From Forsythia viridissima (lineage: Eukaryota; Streptophyta; Magnoliopsida; Lamiales; Oleaceae): a stretch of DNA of 64,000 bases. A program made the position numbers and the translations under genes. A model generated the notes under the pieces. It had not been told where the DNA came from and did not search any database. It saw only the letters and a program-made list of their open reading frames with translations. Location: the NCBI GenBank assembly GCA_030279155.1, contig CM059043.1:4960001-5024000 (forward strand), read 5' to 3'. Positions 11,465 through 23,380 of the stretch are shown here, piece by piece (positions within the stretch are counted from its first letter, which is position 1; each line of letters begins with the position of its first letter).

Positions 11465-12030
11465 AGAGCATCTCCAATATGCTCTTTAAACATAAGATTC
11501 TCTCTATTTTAAAGAGTCAAACTCTAAAATTATTCTTCAACGAAATCTCTAAATTAACTTCTTAAAATAGATAGTGGGTTTGGCTCTCCAATCTCTATAA
11601 TTAAATGCATTCAAAGAATTTCAATTTTCAATACTCCATATAATAATTGAATTAAATAGTGTATACAAAATAAAATAGAAAAAATAGAATAAAATCATGT
11701 AATAATTAAGAGGGAGGCATGTTAAAAGAAAATAAATGAAAAAAATAATAAATACTTATTGGAAGAAGTAAAATAAAGTGTTAAAGATAAAGAGATTGTT
11801 GGAACACTTAAAAAAATTTACTTTCTAAATTTACAGATGCTCTCTAAAATACCAAAAATACTCTTTTTAAATAAAGAGTCTGGGTATATTTGATTCTTCA
11901 AATTTGGAAAGTTAAACTTACTGTCTATTTCTAAAAGTTAATTTAAAGAGTCTTTTAGAACATAATTTTAAGGATCAATTCTCTAAAATAAGTAATATTT
12001 TATATTTAAAAAGTGTCTTAGAGATGTTCT
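11465..12030. mobile_element. MITE-like element with AGAGCATCTCCAA ends
   Basis: The left end AGAGCATCTCCAA matches the inward right end AGAACATCTCTAA at 11 of 13 positions. The interior is AT-rich, with repeated AAGAGT and CTCTAAA words and no coding potential. No clear target duplication was found, so the family is uncertain. Confidence 0.5.
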
Positions 12031-12434
12031 AAAGAGTGGAGAGATACATTCACTCCGTGATCCTTCACGGTAAGCAAACCTTTATTGGCTTTTAATAGCT
12101 TTACCCCTTCAAGTTTCTGAAATTTTTCATTTTTTCTTTAAAAATTTCCACCCAACAAAACTAGTAAAATGGGTACTGGGTCAATCATTAGAATTGGTTT
12201 TTCAATCAATTTTCTATTGGTTTTGAACTTTGATGGCTTAAAGTAATAACCATATTGGTTCTCGATTTTTTCGGTTGAATTGACCGGTCTAGACAAATTT
12301 TAAAAATATAACTTAAATCAGCAATGTAGATATTAAAATTACACGCGAGTTTTACATGATTCATAGCTCGAGGCAAAATCATCAAACTACTTGGACATTT
12401 ATCTTCACTTCAATTGTAATTCACGTGCAATTTC

Positions 12435-13128
12435 TGTTAAGTTTGCTGCCCATTTGGCCCAATAAACATTTCAAGCCCAATTTGTAATCTGATCTGATGA
12501 AGCCCAAGTCCAATGCCTTAAGTCGCGTCTGATGAATTAACGATTATAATTCATCTGGTGATGTGTTCAGATGCTGACACTTGGAGGTTTGGACGATTGT
12601 GATCAATCTTCTAGAGGCTTCTCAACTGACTTTGGGCTGATAGTGTATATTGTACGCTTTCTGTGGTTTGGCATTGGGATACGAAATACACTCTCTCTCC
12701 CTCTGAGTTATGTGATTCATCTTCTTCATCTCTTCTTTTGAGTTTCTTTGACTCTGTAAACCAACGGTTTACAGAGTATTCTGAGTGATTAAAGAAATAG
12801 GGAAGGGTTGGTTTTCTGGTGATTTATGGTGAACAGTAACCTGTGGGTTACAGATTTGATTACTTGGTGTATTTTTAATGTGGGCTTATGAGGGTTGATT
12901 TTGAGAGTTGTATTCTGTAAATCTGTAAACATTGGTTCTTTGCCGTTGTTCTATGGTTGATGCTTAGTGCTTGAGCGTTATCCTTCAGTGGATGCTCAAC
13001 GGGTGAGTAGGTCTTCTTGACTGAACATCCGGGCCCTTTTAGGGCAAAACAAATCCTTGTGTTGTTATCGCTTTTATTTTGCTTTCTTGTGTGCTTTTGG
13101 TGCTGGTTGAGATCCTTTGGGACCAACA
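12435..13128. mobile_element. Second solo LTR with perfect 5-bp TSD
   Basis: The sequence begins TGTTAAGTTT and ends GGGACCAACA (TGTT..AACA). It is flanked by identical ATTTC at 12430-12434 and 13129-13133. It differs from the solo LTR at 10455, so a second retrotransposon family inserted and recombined here. It is 694 bp, with no internal domain or partner LTR. Confidence 0.85.
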
Positions 13129-13306
13129 ATTTCGTCATAGAGGATTCAAATGCACTGATTTCACGCTTGTTTGTTCCAACTTAAAACATTGAATTCTGAT
13201 TTTCCAAAGTTTGAATTTGTGGGCCACCCTCCTACCACCGACTTCATAATCTGGTAGTAAATTGTCCCTTTTACAATTCTCTCTCCACATTATTTCACAC
13301 ATTTTA

Positions 13307-14031
13307 GTGCCTGTTTGACATGGATTATAATCCAAAAAGAGTTTATTATAAGTATACTACATTTTAATTGTACTTAATATCATCAACTTTTGTTCATTAT
13401 TACAATTATATTCTTAACTTTTTGTCATCGAATTCCTATCTCCAACTTTCATTAATTAACACATTTCATTATTGATAGTGGTTTCTGTCGAAATATTTAT
13501 TTATGTGCTTTGAAATGAGAAAAAAATATATTATCGTACTTTTGTATATATTATTTTTTTAAAAATATGACAAATAAATAAGTATTTTTAAGAATTCTCA
13601 ACAAATATTTTTTACAGAAATCGTTATCAAACACAAGATGTGCTAATTAATGAAAAGTTGAAGATAAAAATGTGATAAATAAATGTTGGGGACACGAGTG
13701 CTATAATGTTAAAAAATCAAGGATATTAAATATTAAAATATGGTGCAAAAAATAAAAAGTATTGTGTAAATATAATTACTCCACATTTTATTCTAACTTT
13801 TCCAAATTGCCCTCATACCAGTGGAGTTGGATGGGCCTCTTTAATTGAAGGATGGAAACGGCAATTTTGCAATCCAAATTGGGGATAGAATGGTCATTTT
13901 GATTTGAAAAAAATATACAATCTGTGGATTAATGACTATTTGGTCATTTTCGATTATTATTTAGTTTGAAAAGTCAACAATAGTGGCTGAGAAAACTATT
14001 TTGATTCAAAAAATTTACCCCAAACAAGCTC
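13307..14031. mobile_element. Harbinger-like MITE candidate
   Basis: The left end GTGCCTGTTTGAC and the inward right end GAGCTTGTTTGGG are imperfect inverted repeats of the kind seen in PIF/Harbinger MITEs. The flanking triplets are TTA on the left and TAA on the right, so the duplication is not clean. The interior is AT-rich without coding sequence. Confidence 0.45.
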
Positions 14032-14796
14032 TAAATTAGTAGTCAATAACTTATTTTGAGTTTCAACTAACAGTTTTGGACACCCTTTCAATTTATTTGG
14101 TAAATTAATTTGTGATATAGCGTCAAATGAATCTCTGGTCACTTATTCTAACAACCAAGTAGGATTAAACATTAGATTAGTTATGATTAGAGACTAAATG
14201 GTCAAATTGAAATAAAACTACTAATTAAGTTATCAAATTAAAACGAAACGAAGTTGGGTGATCAACGTGAAATAAAGATTTAAGTTGAGACATGTGTGAC
14301 GAAATTATTCTATTAATTTGATATATTCTCCAGTTTTATCGTACTAATTTTAATTTGAAAATTTGAAGGGGATAGATAATAGGAAATTGTCAAAAATAAA
14401 CATTTTGCCTAAACCCTTTTAAAAAATGTCCACTTTCAATAATTCTTGGCAAAATGGTCATTTCCACTTTTTGTGAAAGTATCAAAAATAGCTTTACAAT
14501 CTAGACAAAAAATTTCTCGCTTAAATACCTTACTTTTCTCTCTTAATTGTATATTTTTTTCTTTCGCCTCTTATTTTTTCTCACTTTCATCTCTTTCATT
14601 TGTTTTCTCTCTTTTCTCTATATTAAAACACTAAAACCTCTGCCAAAACCCTCTCCCATCATTGCAAAGCATTGCTTTTATCGTCGTTGATATCAATAAG
14701 TATTAGGTTTCTAATTTTCTTAGCAAAGAACCACTGCCTCGCCGTCTAGAGTCGCAAAAAATAATTGTCATGTTCCCTAAGCTATGATTTGACCAC
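14032..14796. other. Non-coding stretch before the hairpin
   Basis: AT-rich sequence, then a pyrimidine-rich region. A TATA-like word (CTATATTAAAA) lies near 14615, about 180 bp before the hairpin at 14797. No gene was recognised. Confidence 0.35.
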
Positions 14797-14913
14797 AATC
14801 GTTCTCCTGCTCTCAAGTGGGCACTGCATCTTGCCCACTTGCCAAATGATCTCCTGTTACCACATCTCCAAGTAGGCAAGATGTAGTGTCCACTTGGGGG
14901 CAGGAGAACGATT
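14797..14913 (+). ncRNA. MicroRNA-precursor-like hairpin (candidate)
   Basis: A 45-base left arm (14797-14841, starting AATCGTTCTCCTGC) is followed by a 27-base loop and a 45-base right arm (14869-14913, ending GCAGGAGAACGATT) that is its reverse complement except at five positions. On a plus-strand transcript four of the five become G:U pairs and one is a C:A mismatch, so almost the whole stem would pair. This suits a young plant MIRNA precursor but also a recent inverted duplication or a small foldback transposon. I do not recognise the arms as a known microRNA, and expression is unknown. Confidence 0.35.
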
Positions 14914-15194
14914 CTCATTATTTGATTAGATAGATGTTGTTTATGTATATATTTATTTTTTATATGGGTCCATGTGAATTGTTTTTTTTCCCCTTGACAA
15001 TTGAATGTTTTATTGTTGTGTGTTTTATGTTACTATTCTTGAAAAGTGATCGACATTATGAATAAACAATTAATTTGGTGTGAAGGTGAAAGTTGATGTG
15101 AGTTTAAAAAAGAGACAAAGTATTGAATTGAAATTTCTCGAAAACAATCTCTTTTTGATATAGTCAACAAACTATAGAATTTCAAGAGTTTACT
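14914..15194. other. Short AT-rich spacer
   Basis: Nothing recognised between the hairpin and the next hAT-like element. Confidence 0.4.
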
Positions 15195-16222
15195 CAGAGG
15201 TGTCAAGACGGGTGGGTCGGCCGAATCCGCATTGGTCCACCTGCCTCGACTTGAAACCGCGGGCCAGTCTGTGAACCGGGTGGACCGTTCACAAGCCGAG
15301 AAAGTCGAACCACGGGTCGTTCACGGGCTAAGGAGGCCGAACCGCGGGCTGGCCCTTGAACCGGGTGGTTCGGCCTTTAACCGCAGGCCTGTTTTGATTT
15401 TTTTAAAAAGAAAAGACAGAAAATTCAAACTTTTAGGCTGTGTTTGATTGCAATGGAAAGAAAATATTTTCCATAGAAATGAATTACCAAGAAATTATGG
15501 GTTGGAAAAGGTTAACAAATTTTCCATAAAAAATAAATTCTCCTATCTCACAAAGAAAATATTTTCCTTGAAAACAAGGAAAATGTGGCAAAAAGTGGGA
15601 AAATGAGAAAAAATTTTCCATGGAAAAAAAAGTTTGCAATCAAACAAAACAAGAAAAATAAGTAGGAAAATACATTTTTCATGAAAATTTTTTGGCAATC
15701 AAACAAACAAGTTGGAAAATAGGCAGAAAAAAGACATTTTCCATGGAAAATAAATGCCAATAACACACCCTTATATTAGAAGTGATATTTAAAAATAAAA
15801 AAAAAACAAATGACAGAGAGCCGTTTAAAGTGAAAGATGTGACAATGCCTGCTGTTTTAGTTTTTAAATATATATGAAAAAAAATAGAAATTGAATTAAA
15901 AAATTAACAAATGTGAATTTATCTTTGTTATTTATTTTTTATTTAGTAATTTAACACATTTTTTACTATATATGTAAATATTTTTTTTAATTACAAAAAG
16001 TAACTAATTTTTTTTAGTAATTTTAAAAAAATTATTTTTTTTATTCATATGGACTCAACCCGGATGGGTCGACGGTTGGGTCAGGCTAGTGTTCAGTTTT
16101 TGTGGGCTGGGTTGACCCAGTTTGCAATCCGTGATGGTACGGACTTTTTCTAATGCAGGCCGTCACTGAACTTCATTAGAAGCGGGCCGACTCAACCCCC
16201 CTGACCTGAATTGACATCTCTA
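15195..16222. mobile_element. hAT-like non-autonomous element
   Basis: The left end CAGAGGTGTCAA and the inward right end TAGAGATGTCAA match at 10 of 12 positions. Sub-terminal sequence is rich in GGGTCGG, GGCCGA and GGCC words on the left and GGGCCGACTCAACCC on the right. Flanking octamers are only partly alike (AGTTTACT and GAATTTAG), so the exact duplication is uncertain. It contains a smaller MITE at 15436-15770 and no transposase. Confidence 0.6.
15436..15770. mobile_element. Tourist-like MITE nested in the hAT-like element
   Basis: TTA triplets flank the element at 15433-15435 and 15771-15773. The ends GGCTGTGTTTGATTGC and, inward from the right, GGGTGTGTTATTGGC are imperfect inverted repeats. 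Internally there are repeated GCAATCAAACAA and TTTTCCATGGAAA words. A TTA duplication and GG-start ends fit PIF/Harbinger (Tourist) elements. Confidence 0.65.
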
Positions 16223-18122
16223 GAATTTAGAAAGGTGAGATCGTAACACTGCAAACAAAAATTTCATTTAAGAATTTTCCCCTGAAATATTTCCTAAAAA
16301 AATCTGCTAAATGCCATTAATAAATAAAAAAATATACACTAACAATCGAGATATATGTAATTTGAAAATAAAATAAAAAACTCCCTTCTATTTACAACAA
16401 TTAAATTAAACAAATACCATCATCTACGTAATTTACATAATTTTTTGAAGTAAATTAAACAAATACAAAAACTTCATTTCGTGGCTTTTCTTCTTGTTAG
16501 AATGTGAGTAATTAATTACATTGAATTAATTTTAAATAAAAAATTAATAACTTAATCCATAATTTGTAAAACTTTCGATACTGAAAATTATACATACAAA
16601 AATATCAACAATGTCAGCCACGTATTTGTTGTATAAATATTAATAGTGCAGATTATATTATACACTTACTTGTTGATAGAAAAGCAAATTCAGAAATTTG
16701 TAAAGATTAGAAAATGTTGATCGATGCTAGAGTTCGACTCTATGCCTTTAAGACGAATTTGTTCCGTTATGGTGCTCACGGGTTGATAACAATCGTCTCC
16801 CAATATACAACGATCCTTTCTTGTGATGGCAGCACTTCAAATAACAAGAAACAGCGAACCAAAGGTATTTTTGAACTCTCTTTTGAAAATGCAGGGAATG
16901 AAAAGAATATTTTGAGAAGTGTATAAACTTGAATGAATGTTTTGCAAACTGGGGGACTTATTTATAGCATGCCAAAAGGTTCAAATTGAATGAACACAAT
17001 TGTTGGGTTATGTTAGTTTAACTCCAACAGTTATTATTTGAACAGACAAGTTTGGAAATACATGTCTTTTGTTCAAACAGGTATCTTTTAGATTAATTAA
17101 TTAAAATTAATTGTTTGGAAGTTTAAATAAAATAAATAAATCTTTATTTTATTTGTCTAAAAATTTATAATGGGTTAAGTCCAATCTTTTGACCCACGAC
17201 CCCAAACCCGGCCAGGTGGGCAGCGGCAACGCGCACGTGTAGGCCTTCGGATCGAACTCAATAGGATCTAAGTCTCTCCCTTTTCAAAAACTATTGGTAA
17301 CCCTTGGGGCTCAAACCCAAGTCAAACTAGGGATATATAAAGTGATCACAAATCTTTTGTTCTTCCAATGTGGGATACAAGTTTCTCACTTTATTTTACA
17401 ATCAAAGTTTCAAGGTGCCAACATTTGACAATAAATTTCTTACTCACCCGAAAATAGTTTTGTACGACTAAATATATCATAATCATCTACTCGCGAAGTA
17501 GAACATATTCAAATTAGAATTAATTAATATAAATGGTCCGGACCCACTCTAATATTTGGTCAAAACTTGATTAAAATCCAGTATTAGTCAACTATTTCCA
17601 ACAATATTTACATGTGACATTTTAATAAAATTGACCATTCTTATAAACACTTATTTTCGTAGCCTTAACTAATAAAGTGTGAATGCCACGAATTAGAAAT
17701 GAATTCAAAAACATTAAAACGAGTTAATTCAATTTTTTCTTTTTTAATTCTCGTCGATTTAAATCGAGTAAAGGATTTCACACTCTATTCCTAGCCAAAC
17801 TATCATAACAAAAATAACATTTATGTTTTTTCACCTGGTTTAAAAAAATTAAAAATTAAAAATTAATAAAACTAGAAAAGTACCTTTCTCGGTGTACATA
17901 ACTATTGTCAAAGTAGTACTGAGTGTCTGAAATGTTTAATGTTAGTGCTATTTGTGTTAATTTCCTTTTCATCACTACAGGCCTTAATTGGGCCACAAAC
18001 TTCAGCAGGAGTTTTCTTGAGCGAAGGGAAAGCGTGAGTTCTTAAAACAAATCTACGCTGTGACCAGTTTTACTTTGAACTCTTTAAACCGATCAAAATT
18101 CACATTATTCGGCATAACGGAA
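16223..18122. other. Intergenic stretch before PBG1, with a dispersed repeat
   Basis: AT-rich. The segment 16700-16900 matches 54340-54560 in reverse orientation (shared words include ATACAACGAT, GCACTTCAA and CAGCGAACCAAA). A patch at 17160-17420 (GGCAGCGGCAACGCGCAC, AATGTGGGATACAAG) resembles non-coding plant repeats. The last 140 bases hold the PBG1 promoter or leader; no clear TATA box was chosen. Confidence 0.45.
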
Positions 18123-21100
18123 ATGAATGTAAGTATTATTTGATTCGGTATTCCTCTTTCATGTAAAAATGTAGATGTGGACAATTGATTTTTTTCTTCT
18201 TTTTGATTATGTTTTGGGTTTAAATTACTTGCAGTCTGTCGATTCAAAACCGGCTACCAGCAGCTTGATTGGCTCCGAAGCAGATTCTCAAAGGACTCTG
18301 TATGTTTTTTCTTTCTCTATACATATGAAAATATGCTTATAAAGATCTGATAGTTTGATTTTTGACTGTATTAGAAGAAACTAGGGTTTTAGCTGATCGA
18401 TTTTGAAATTTGGTAAAGTTAGGTTTATTCAGTTGGTAGAAATTATCTTCATGTGCGCAGGTCGTTTTTTGTTTTTTATTTTCCTGTTTCTTTTTATCAT
18501 TTTTCCCCCAAAATTTATGTTTGTGATTTGGGTGGTGTAGGTATCCGTATGTGACAGGGACGTCAGTGGTTGGCATCAAATACAAGGATGGTATACTATT
18601 GGCCGCCGATATGGGAGGTCAGACCTGAATCTGCATTTTATTTTGCTTTTTGGTAATTGATCATACCTAATTGTGTGGGCATGCATGAGTATACATGCAT
18701 ATAAATTTAAGCATCCGCATGTGTATGCAATAATCTGCTTTTCTTTGATATTGACCTTCTACCAGTTCAATTGTGGCCGGGATGTAGTTCTATAAGATAC
18801 CAACATTTTAGGAAGTATTTGTTGTTGTTATAGATAAAATTAGTAGCTATTGTCTGTCCTGATAGCTTCACATGCCAGTGATGGAAAAGATAAAAAAATT
18901 AAGTTATGCCAAGAATGTGCCCTTCCCTTTTTTCTTCTGAGCTGGCAAATGAGTTGGACATTCCATCAACTAGATGTGTCTGCTTGAACTGTGCCTGAAA
19001 TGCGTTTTAAACTGTGTCTCTCACGAGTCATGACCTCATTTTCTTTAGCGAATTGATTTTTCTCGTTTTTCTGTTTCTCTACATGTTGCCTATTCCTGAA
19101 TTTATGCTTCATTTGTCCTTCAATATTATATTTTAAAAATTGTGAATGATTTCAGCTTCTGTTTTAGCATTTATGTGCGTTTGGTTTGAGAATCGATGTT
19201 CAATAGGACCACATGTTGGGTAATTAAAAAGCTTTTACATAATTTGAGCGTAGTTGATGTGAGAAAGTTAAGATGGATTTGTGGGTAAAACAAGCAGAGC
19301 TACAATAAGAAATTAGAATATATGCAAGTTGGTTAAATGCCAATTGAGTATACTTTATGAGGGAATTGATTGAGATGGTTTAGGCATATTAACAAAGGCT
19401 ACTAGTGCTTCGGTTAGAACTAATTAAGATGGAAATGAGTTTTATTAAATTAATTCAAATTTCAGCAAGTTGTGTTGGATAGATATAGAGGTAAATGATG
19501 GAAACAAAATCACAATTAAGCATGTTATGTTAGCTAAAATTGTCAGTTATTGAATCAAGACATGTAGGTTTGCAGATGATACAAGCAACTATCCTGGGAT
19601 AACGTTGACATTGTAATGTTTAGGGAGAAAGATACACCCCTGGGTCTCATATATCCAGCATGGAGTCGTTATATGCATCATTCTTTCTTTTGATGTGTTG
19701 TTATATGTTTACATCGTGTCGACTAAGCAGAGTCATATGTCTTCATGATTTTCATTTGTAGGTTCCTATGGGTCTACCTTGCGTTACAAGAGTGTCGAAC
19801 GATTGAAGCCAGTGGGAAAACATTCTCTCATTGGAGGGAGTGGTGAAATCAGTGATTTTCAGGAAATAATGCGTTATCTTGATGATCTTATGTAATTGTA
19901 CTCAACAACTTCTTTAGAGAATAATAAATTTGAGAACTTACCCATGTTCTTGTCCCTATATCTGTTGGTTACATCTTTTTGTGAAAATTCTGACTGTTTC
20001 TTATTCATGCTTTGTGGATGTAGCCTGTCTGATAACATGTGGGATGATGGGAATTCCTTGGGTCCTAAAGAGGTGCACAACTATTTAACCCGGATCATGT
20101 ATAATCGTCGCAATAAGTTCAACCCTCTCTGGAATTCACTTGTGCTGGGAGGAGTGAAAAATGGTCAGAAATATCTGGGAACGGTATATTTTTGTTCATA
20201 TTTTCTTGTTACAGATTTATGAATTTGCTTTACACTAATTTGTATTGAATGTGTTGCTAAATTTGTCTAATTATATATTAACCTACAGGTCAATATGATT
20301 GGTGTTCATTATGAGGACAACCACGTGGCAACTGGGTTTGGTAATCACCTTGCACGGCCTCTTCTCCGTGATGAATGGCACGAGAACTTGACTTTTGAAG
20401 AGGGTGTTATATTGCTGGAGAAATGCATGCGTGTGCTTCTGTATCGCGATAGATCAGCTGTCAACAAGCTTCAGGTTTTGTTCTACCTATGTGGAATACG
20501 CGCTTCGTGACTTTTAGAAAATTCTTGAACTGTTTGATGCCTGATTATTTTCTGTTACGTCTTGCTACTCACTTGAAGTTCGGAGCAACCAGAAATATCA
20601 CGAGGATACAAGACTAACTTATATCATGAATATAAAGTTTTCATATGACTTCATGGTCCTTTAGTGATTGTTATATCCAACAAGCCAAAGCCACATCTGT
20701 TCCACGCAATGTGTCTTGTGCGTTGAATTGAAAAAATGAAAACTAGGAATTTGAGGTGCTCTATGTATTTAGATTCTTTGAATCCAGCTGTCCCTACCAA
20801 AAATAGGGCTACTGAGAAAGCAAGGGATGGGGGAGGGTACAAAAGAGGTAAACAAAGCCCGTATCTGTTTCAGGAAGTGTCTTATGCATTGGATTTGAAG
20901 TGGTTGAAGTGAACTCGATTATCGACTTTGTTATAATTTGTGGGAAATATTTCTGGATTTTAATCTTTATGATGAGCTAGATTTTGGTGTAGTTTTGAGC
21001 TCGACAAACGTATTGAGAGTTTGTCTCTGTTGCGATTTGTATATTATTTGTGCTATTTCTCCCTGAGATTAAATTATGTTAAATTATATTGAGTTTGTTG

Positions 21101-21382
21101 AAAGACGGGCTTATTTCTGCTAACTCTAGATTTTACTGCATATCCTTATCCGAGCAGTTGTCTATAGTGGAAAGTGCCAAGTGAGATGTGTTCATATAGT
21201 TTTGAACTTTCTGGTGAGATGAATATTTCCATTCCATTCCTGACACAATTGATTATATATAAATGTAGATTGCGAAAATCACGGAAGAGGGCGTAACAAT
21301 TTCTCCACCCTACGCATTGAAGACTTTCTGGAATTTCTCTGCTTTCGAGAATCCTACACTCGGTGCTGAAGGTTCATGGTAG
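18123..21382 (+). CDS. PBG1: 20S proteasome subunit beta type-4 (PBG1, beta7)
   Basis: PBG1 is the beta7 subunit (PSMB4/PRE4 type) of the 20S proteasome. It is a structural, non-catalytic member of the beta rings in nucleus and cytosol. Seven coding exons: 18123-18128, 18235-18299, 18541-18617, 19762-19891, 20024-20183, 20289-20474 and 21269-21382. The sum is 738 bases, or 245 residues plus stop, close to the family length. Family landmarks in order are TLYPYVTGTSVVGIKYKDG, ADMGGSYGSTLRYK, SGEISDFQEIMRYLDDL, NMWDDGNSLGPKEVHNYLTR, VATGFGNHLARPLLRDEW, CMRVLLYRDRSAVNKLQ and the C-terminal GAEGSW. Exon 1 encodes only MN before a GTAAGT donor; phase into exon 2 (SVDSKPATSS) is exact. No damage is seen and the gene is probably functional. 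Confidence 0.95.
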
Positions 21383-21905
21383 CTCTGATAGTTTAAAAAT
21401 TTGTAATGATATTATTGAATTTGCTGCAGCTTTCGTTTGATCACATGTTTGAAACATAGACCTCTATCTTTGTACTGGCTCTTTTATCGTCCTTGGGAAC
21501 CTTTTGGATATCAGTTCTATGTAATACATACATGAACTGGAGCTATGTTATTCTGGCCTACTGGCTTTTTTACAGTGTGTTCCTCTGGCCTTTTCTAAAT
21601 TTGCATGAGGTGCACAAAGTAGGAGGCAGATAAAACATGTTTGACTAAAGCTTAAAAAAGTTCACTCACTATGGTCCGCCCTCGATTCTGTGGAATAGAC
21701 AAGTTTGGGTGGATACACTAAGAATTGGCATGGTGACCGATGGGTGTCATTGTTCCTGCATCGGAACACTTTATTGCACGTTTCTTAATGTAGACGAGAG
21801 TCACGAGACAGGACAAAGAAGTTAAACGTGTTCTTTCTACTTGAGGAATGTTTGGTATGAACGATTTATGTGTTTTGAATGTATTATATAAATATTACTT
21901 TGTCC
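21383..21905. other. PBG1 3' flank
   Basis: Probable 3' UTR followed by intergenic sequence. No polyadenylation signal stands out and no other gene was recognised. Confidence 0.4.
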
Positions 21906-22045
21906 CAAGGGTGGATATAGACGGGTTTAAAAAAATATTTTAGACCGAACTAATATATAAGAAAACAAAAATTCTATACTAAAAAGTACTTTTTTGACCG
22001 AGTGAACTTTAGGAAAATTGGAGTATTCCTCTGTATCCGCCCTTG
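21906..22045. mobile_element. Short hAT-like MITE
   Basis: The left end CAAGGGTGGATATAGA and the inward right end CAAGGGCGGATACAGA match at 14 of 16 positions. The flanking octamers CTTTGTCC and TTTTGTAC match at 6 of 8. At 140 bp with no coding content this is a typical hAT-derived MITE. Confidence 0.6.
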
Positions 22046-22613
22046 TTTTGTACATGTCGGTAAAAGCCATGTTGATTATGAATGCGCTATGCAGTGATAT
22101 ATAGTAAATTGAAAAATAAACCATTGGAAATTACGCAGTTTGAGGGGAGTGGGAGTCCCTTGAATACCAACTTGCCTGTACAATAACACGAAATCGAACT
22201 ATTTTCCTTCTCGTGTAACTAAAATCTGGAATAATACAAGGATATGTACAAAAGTACAATTCAATTGCCTACGGCCCTACAGTAATCAAAATTTGCAATT
22301 CTTCCCAGAATTACAATCCAATCTAATTCAGGCATGGCCAGCTGCATTTTACTGATCAGGCTAGAGAAAATGTGCGGGCCTCACTATTTTTTTGTGTTGG
22401 CTAGTTAGCCCGTGCAAAAATTGCAAAGTCTGACTAGATTTAAATTTTGTGTGCATATTTAAATTTAATCTTATTTTTATTTTAATAAAATAAAATATAA
22501 TTAGATGGCAATTCATAGAATGTATTGGAGACTAAATTTGAACTTGAATGTTTATTAATTATATAATATTGTCCATACAAATTTGAAATCTTTCAATATT
22601 TGTGTCACCTAGA
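22046..22613. other. AT-rich intergenic stretch
   Basis: No gene, repeat or regulatory element was recognised between the short MITE and the next hAT-like element. Confidence 0.4.
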
Positions 22614-23380
22614 TAAAGATGACAATTGAGTCAAGTTATCCGTGGTCCCGAAAGCTAGGCCCAACATGGCTTGGCCCATTATGGGCCCTAGCCGAGTCAG
22701 GGTAATGAAATAAGGGTTGATTTGGCTTGGTCCTTGAAATATACGGGCCGGCTCGTGTAAAATTATTTTATTTTATTTTATTTAACAGTCCCCAGAAAAA
22801 ATATTAAATTAAAAAACGGGTAATTTGCAATTTTGGTCTCCAACCTTTCAAATTTGTTAGTAATTTACTCACAACCAATTTTTTTAACACCAAACATTCC
22901 TAACCTTTCAAGTAATTGCAAATCACGTTCCCATTGATATATTTTGACAGATTTACCCTCTTTAAATAAACAAAAATAGAAAAAAGTTAAAAACAACAAA
23001 AAAATAAAAGAAAATTGTAAATGAAGCCTCATAACTTTTAAAAAGCACAAAATAACTCTATTTTCTCCAAAAACCTACCCCACCCATATCAATGAGGACT
23101 GATTTGTAACAAACTACAAATGTTAGGGATGTATAATGCTAAAAAAAATTAGTTAGGGGTAGATTAGTAACCAACTACAATGATTGAGGGGACCAAAAAT
23201 ACAAATTATCCTAAAAAAGAGTAATGAGTTGGACTTGTGGGCCAGCCCGGCTCGGTCCATGTGACGATCGGACTCACCTGTGGGAGATGGATTGAGTTCA
23301 GGCTCGGCCAGTCTCTATACGGGGCTAAGCTGGGCTCTGATGGTCATGGATAAAGCTGATCCAGCTCATTGCCACCCCAA
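22614..23380. mobile_element. hAT-like relic with a Mutator-like MITE inside
   Basis: The left part starts TAAAGATGACAATTGAG and the right part, read inward, TTGGGGTGGCAATGAG. Both are followed by GGCCC, GGCCGG and GGCTCGG words typical of the other hAT-like elements here. No matching target duplication was found, so the borders are approximate. The interior is occupied by the element at 22818-23212. Confidence 0.45.
22818..23212. mobile_element. Mutator-like MITE with long TIRs
   Basis: The left end GGGTAATTTGCAATTTTGGTC and the inward right end GGATAATTTGTATTTTTGGTC start inverted repeats alignable for over 100 bp. The flanks share TAAAAAA on both sides, suggesting an 8-9 bp duplication in a simple-sequence target. 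The same terminal family appears at 46932. Confidence 0.6.

Noticed and set aside
16640..17600. Possible third solo LTR ending CCAACA
   Set aside because: TGTTG starts and CCAACA ends exist nearby, but no pair has matching 5-bp flanks.
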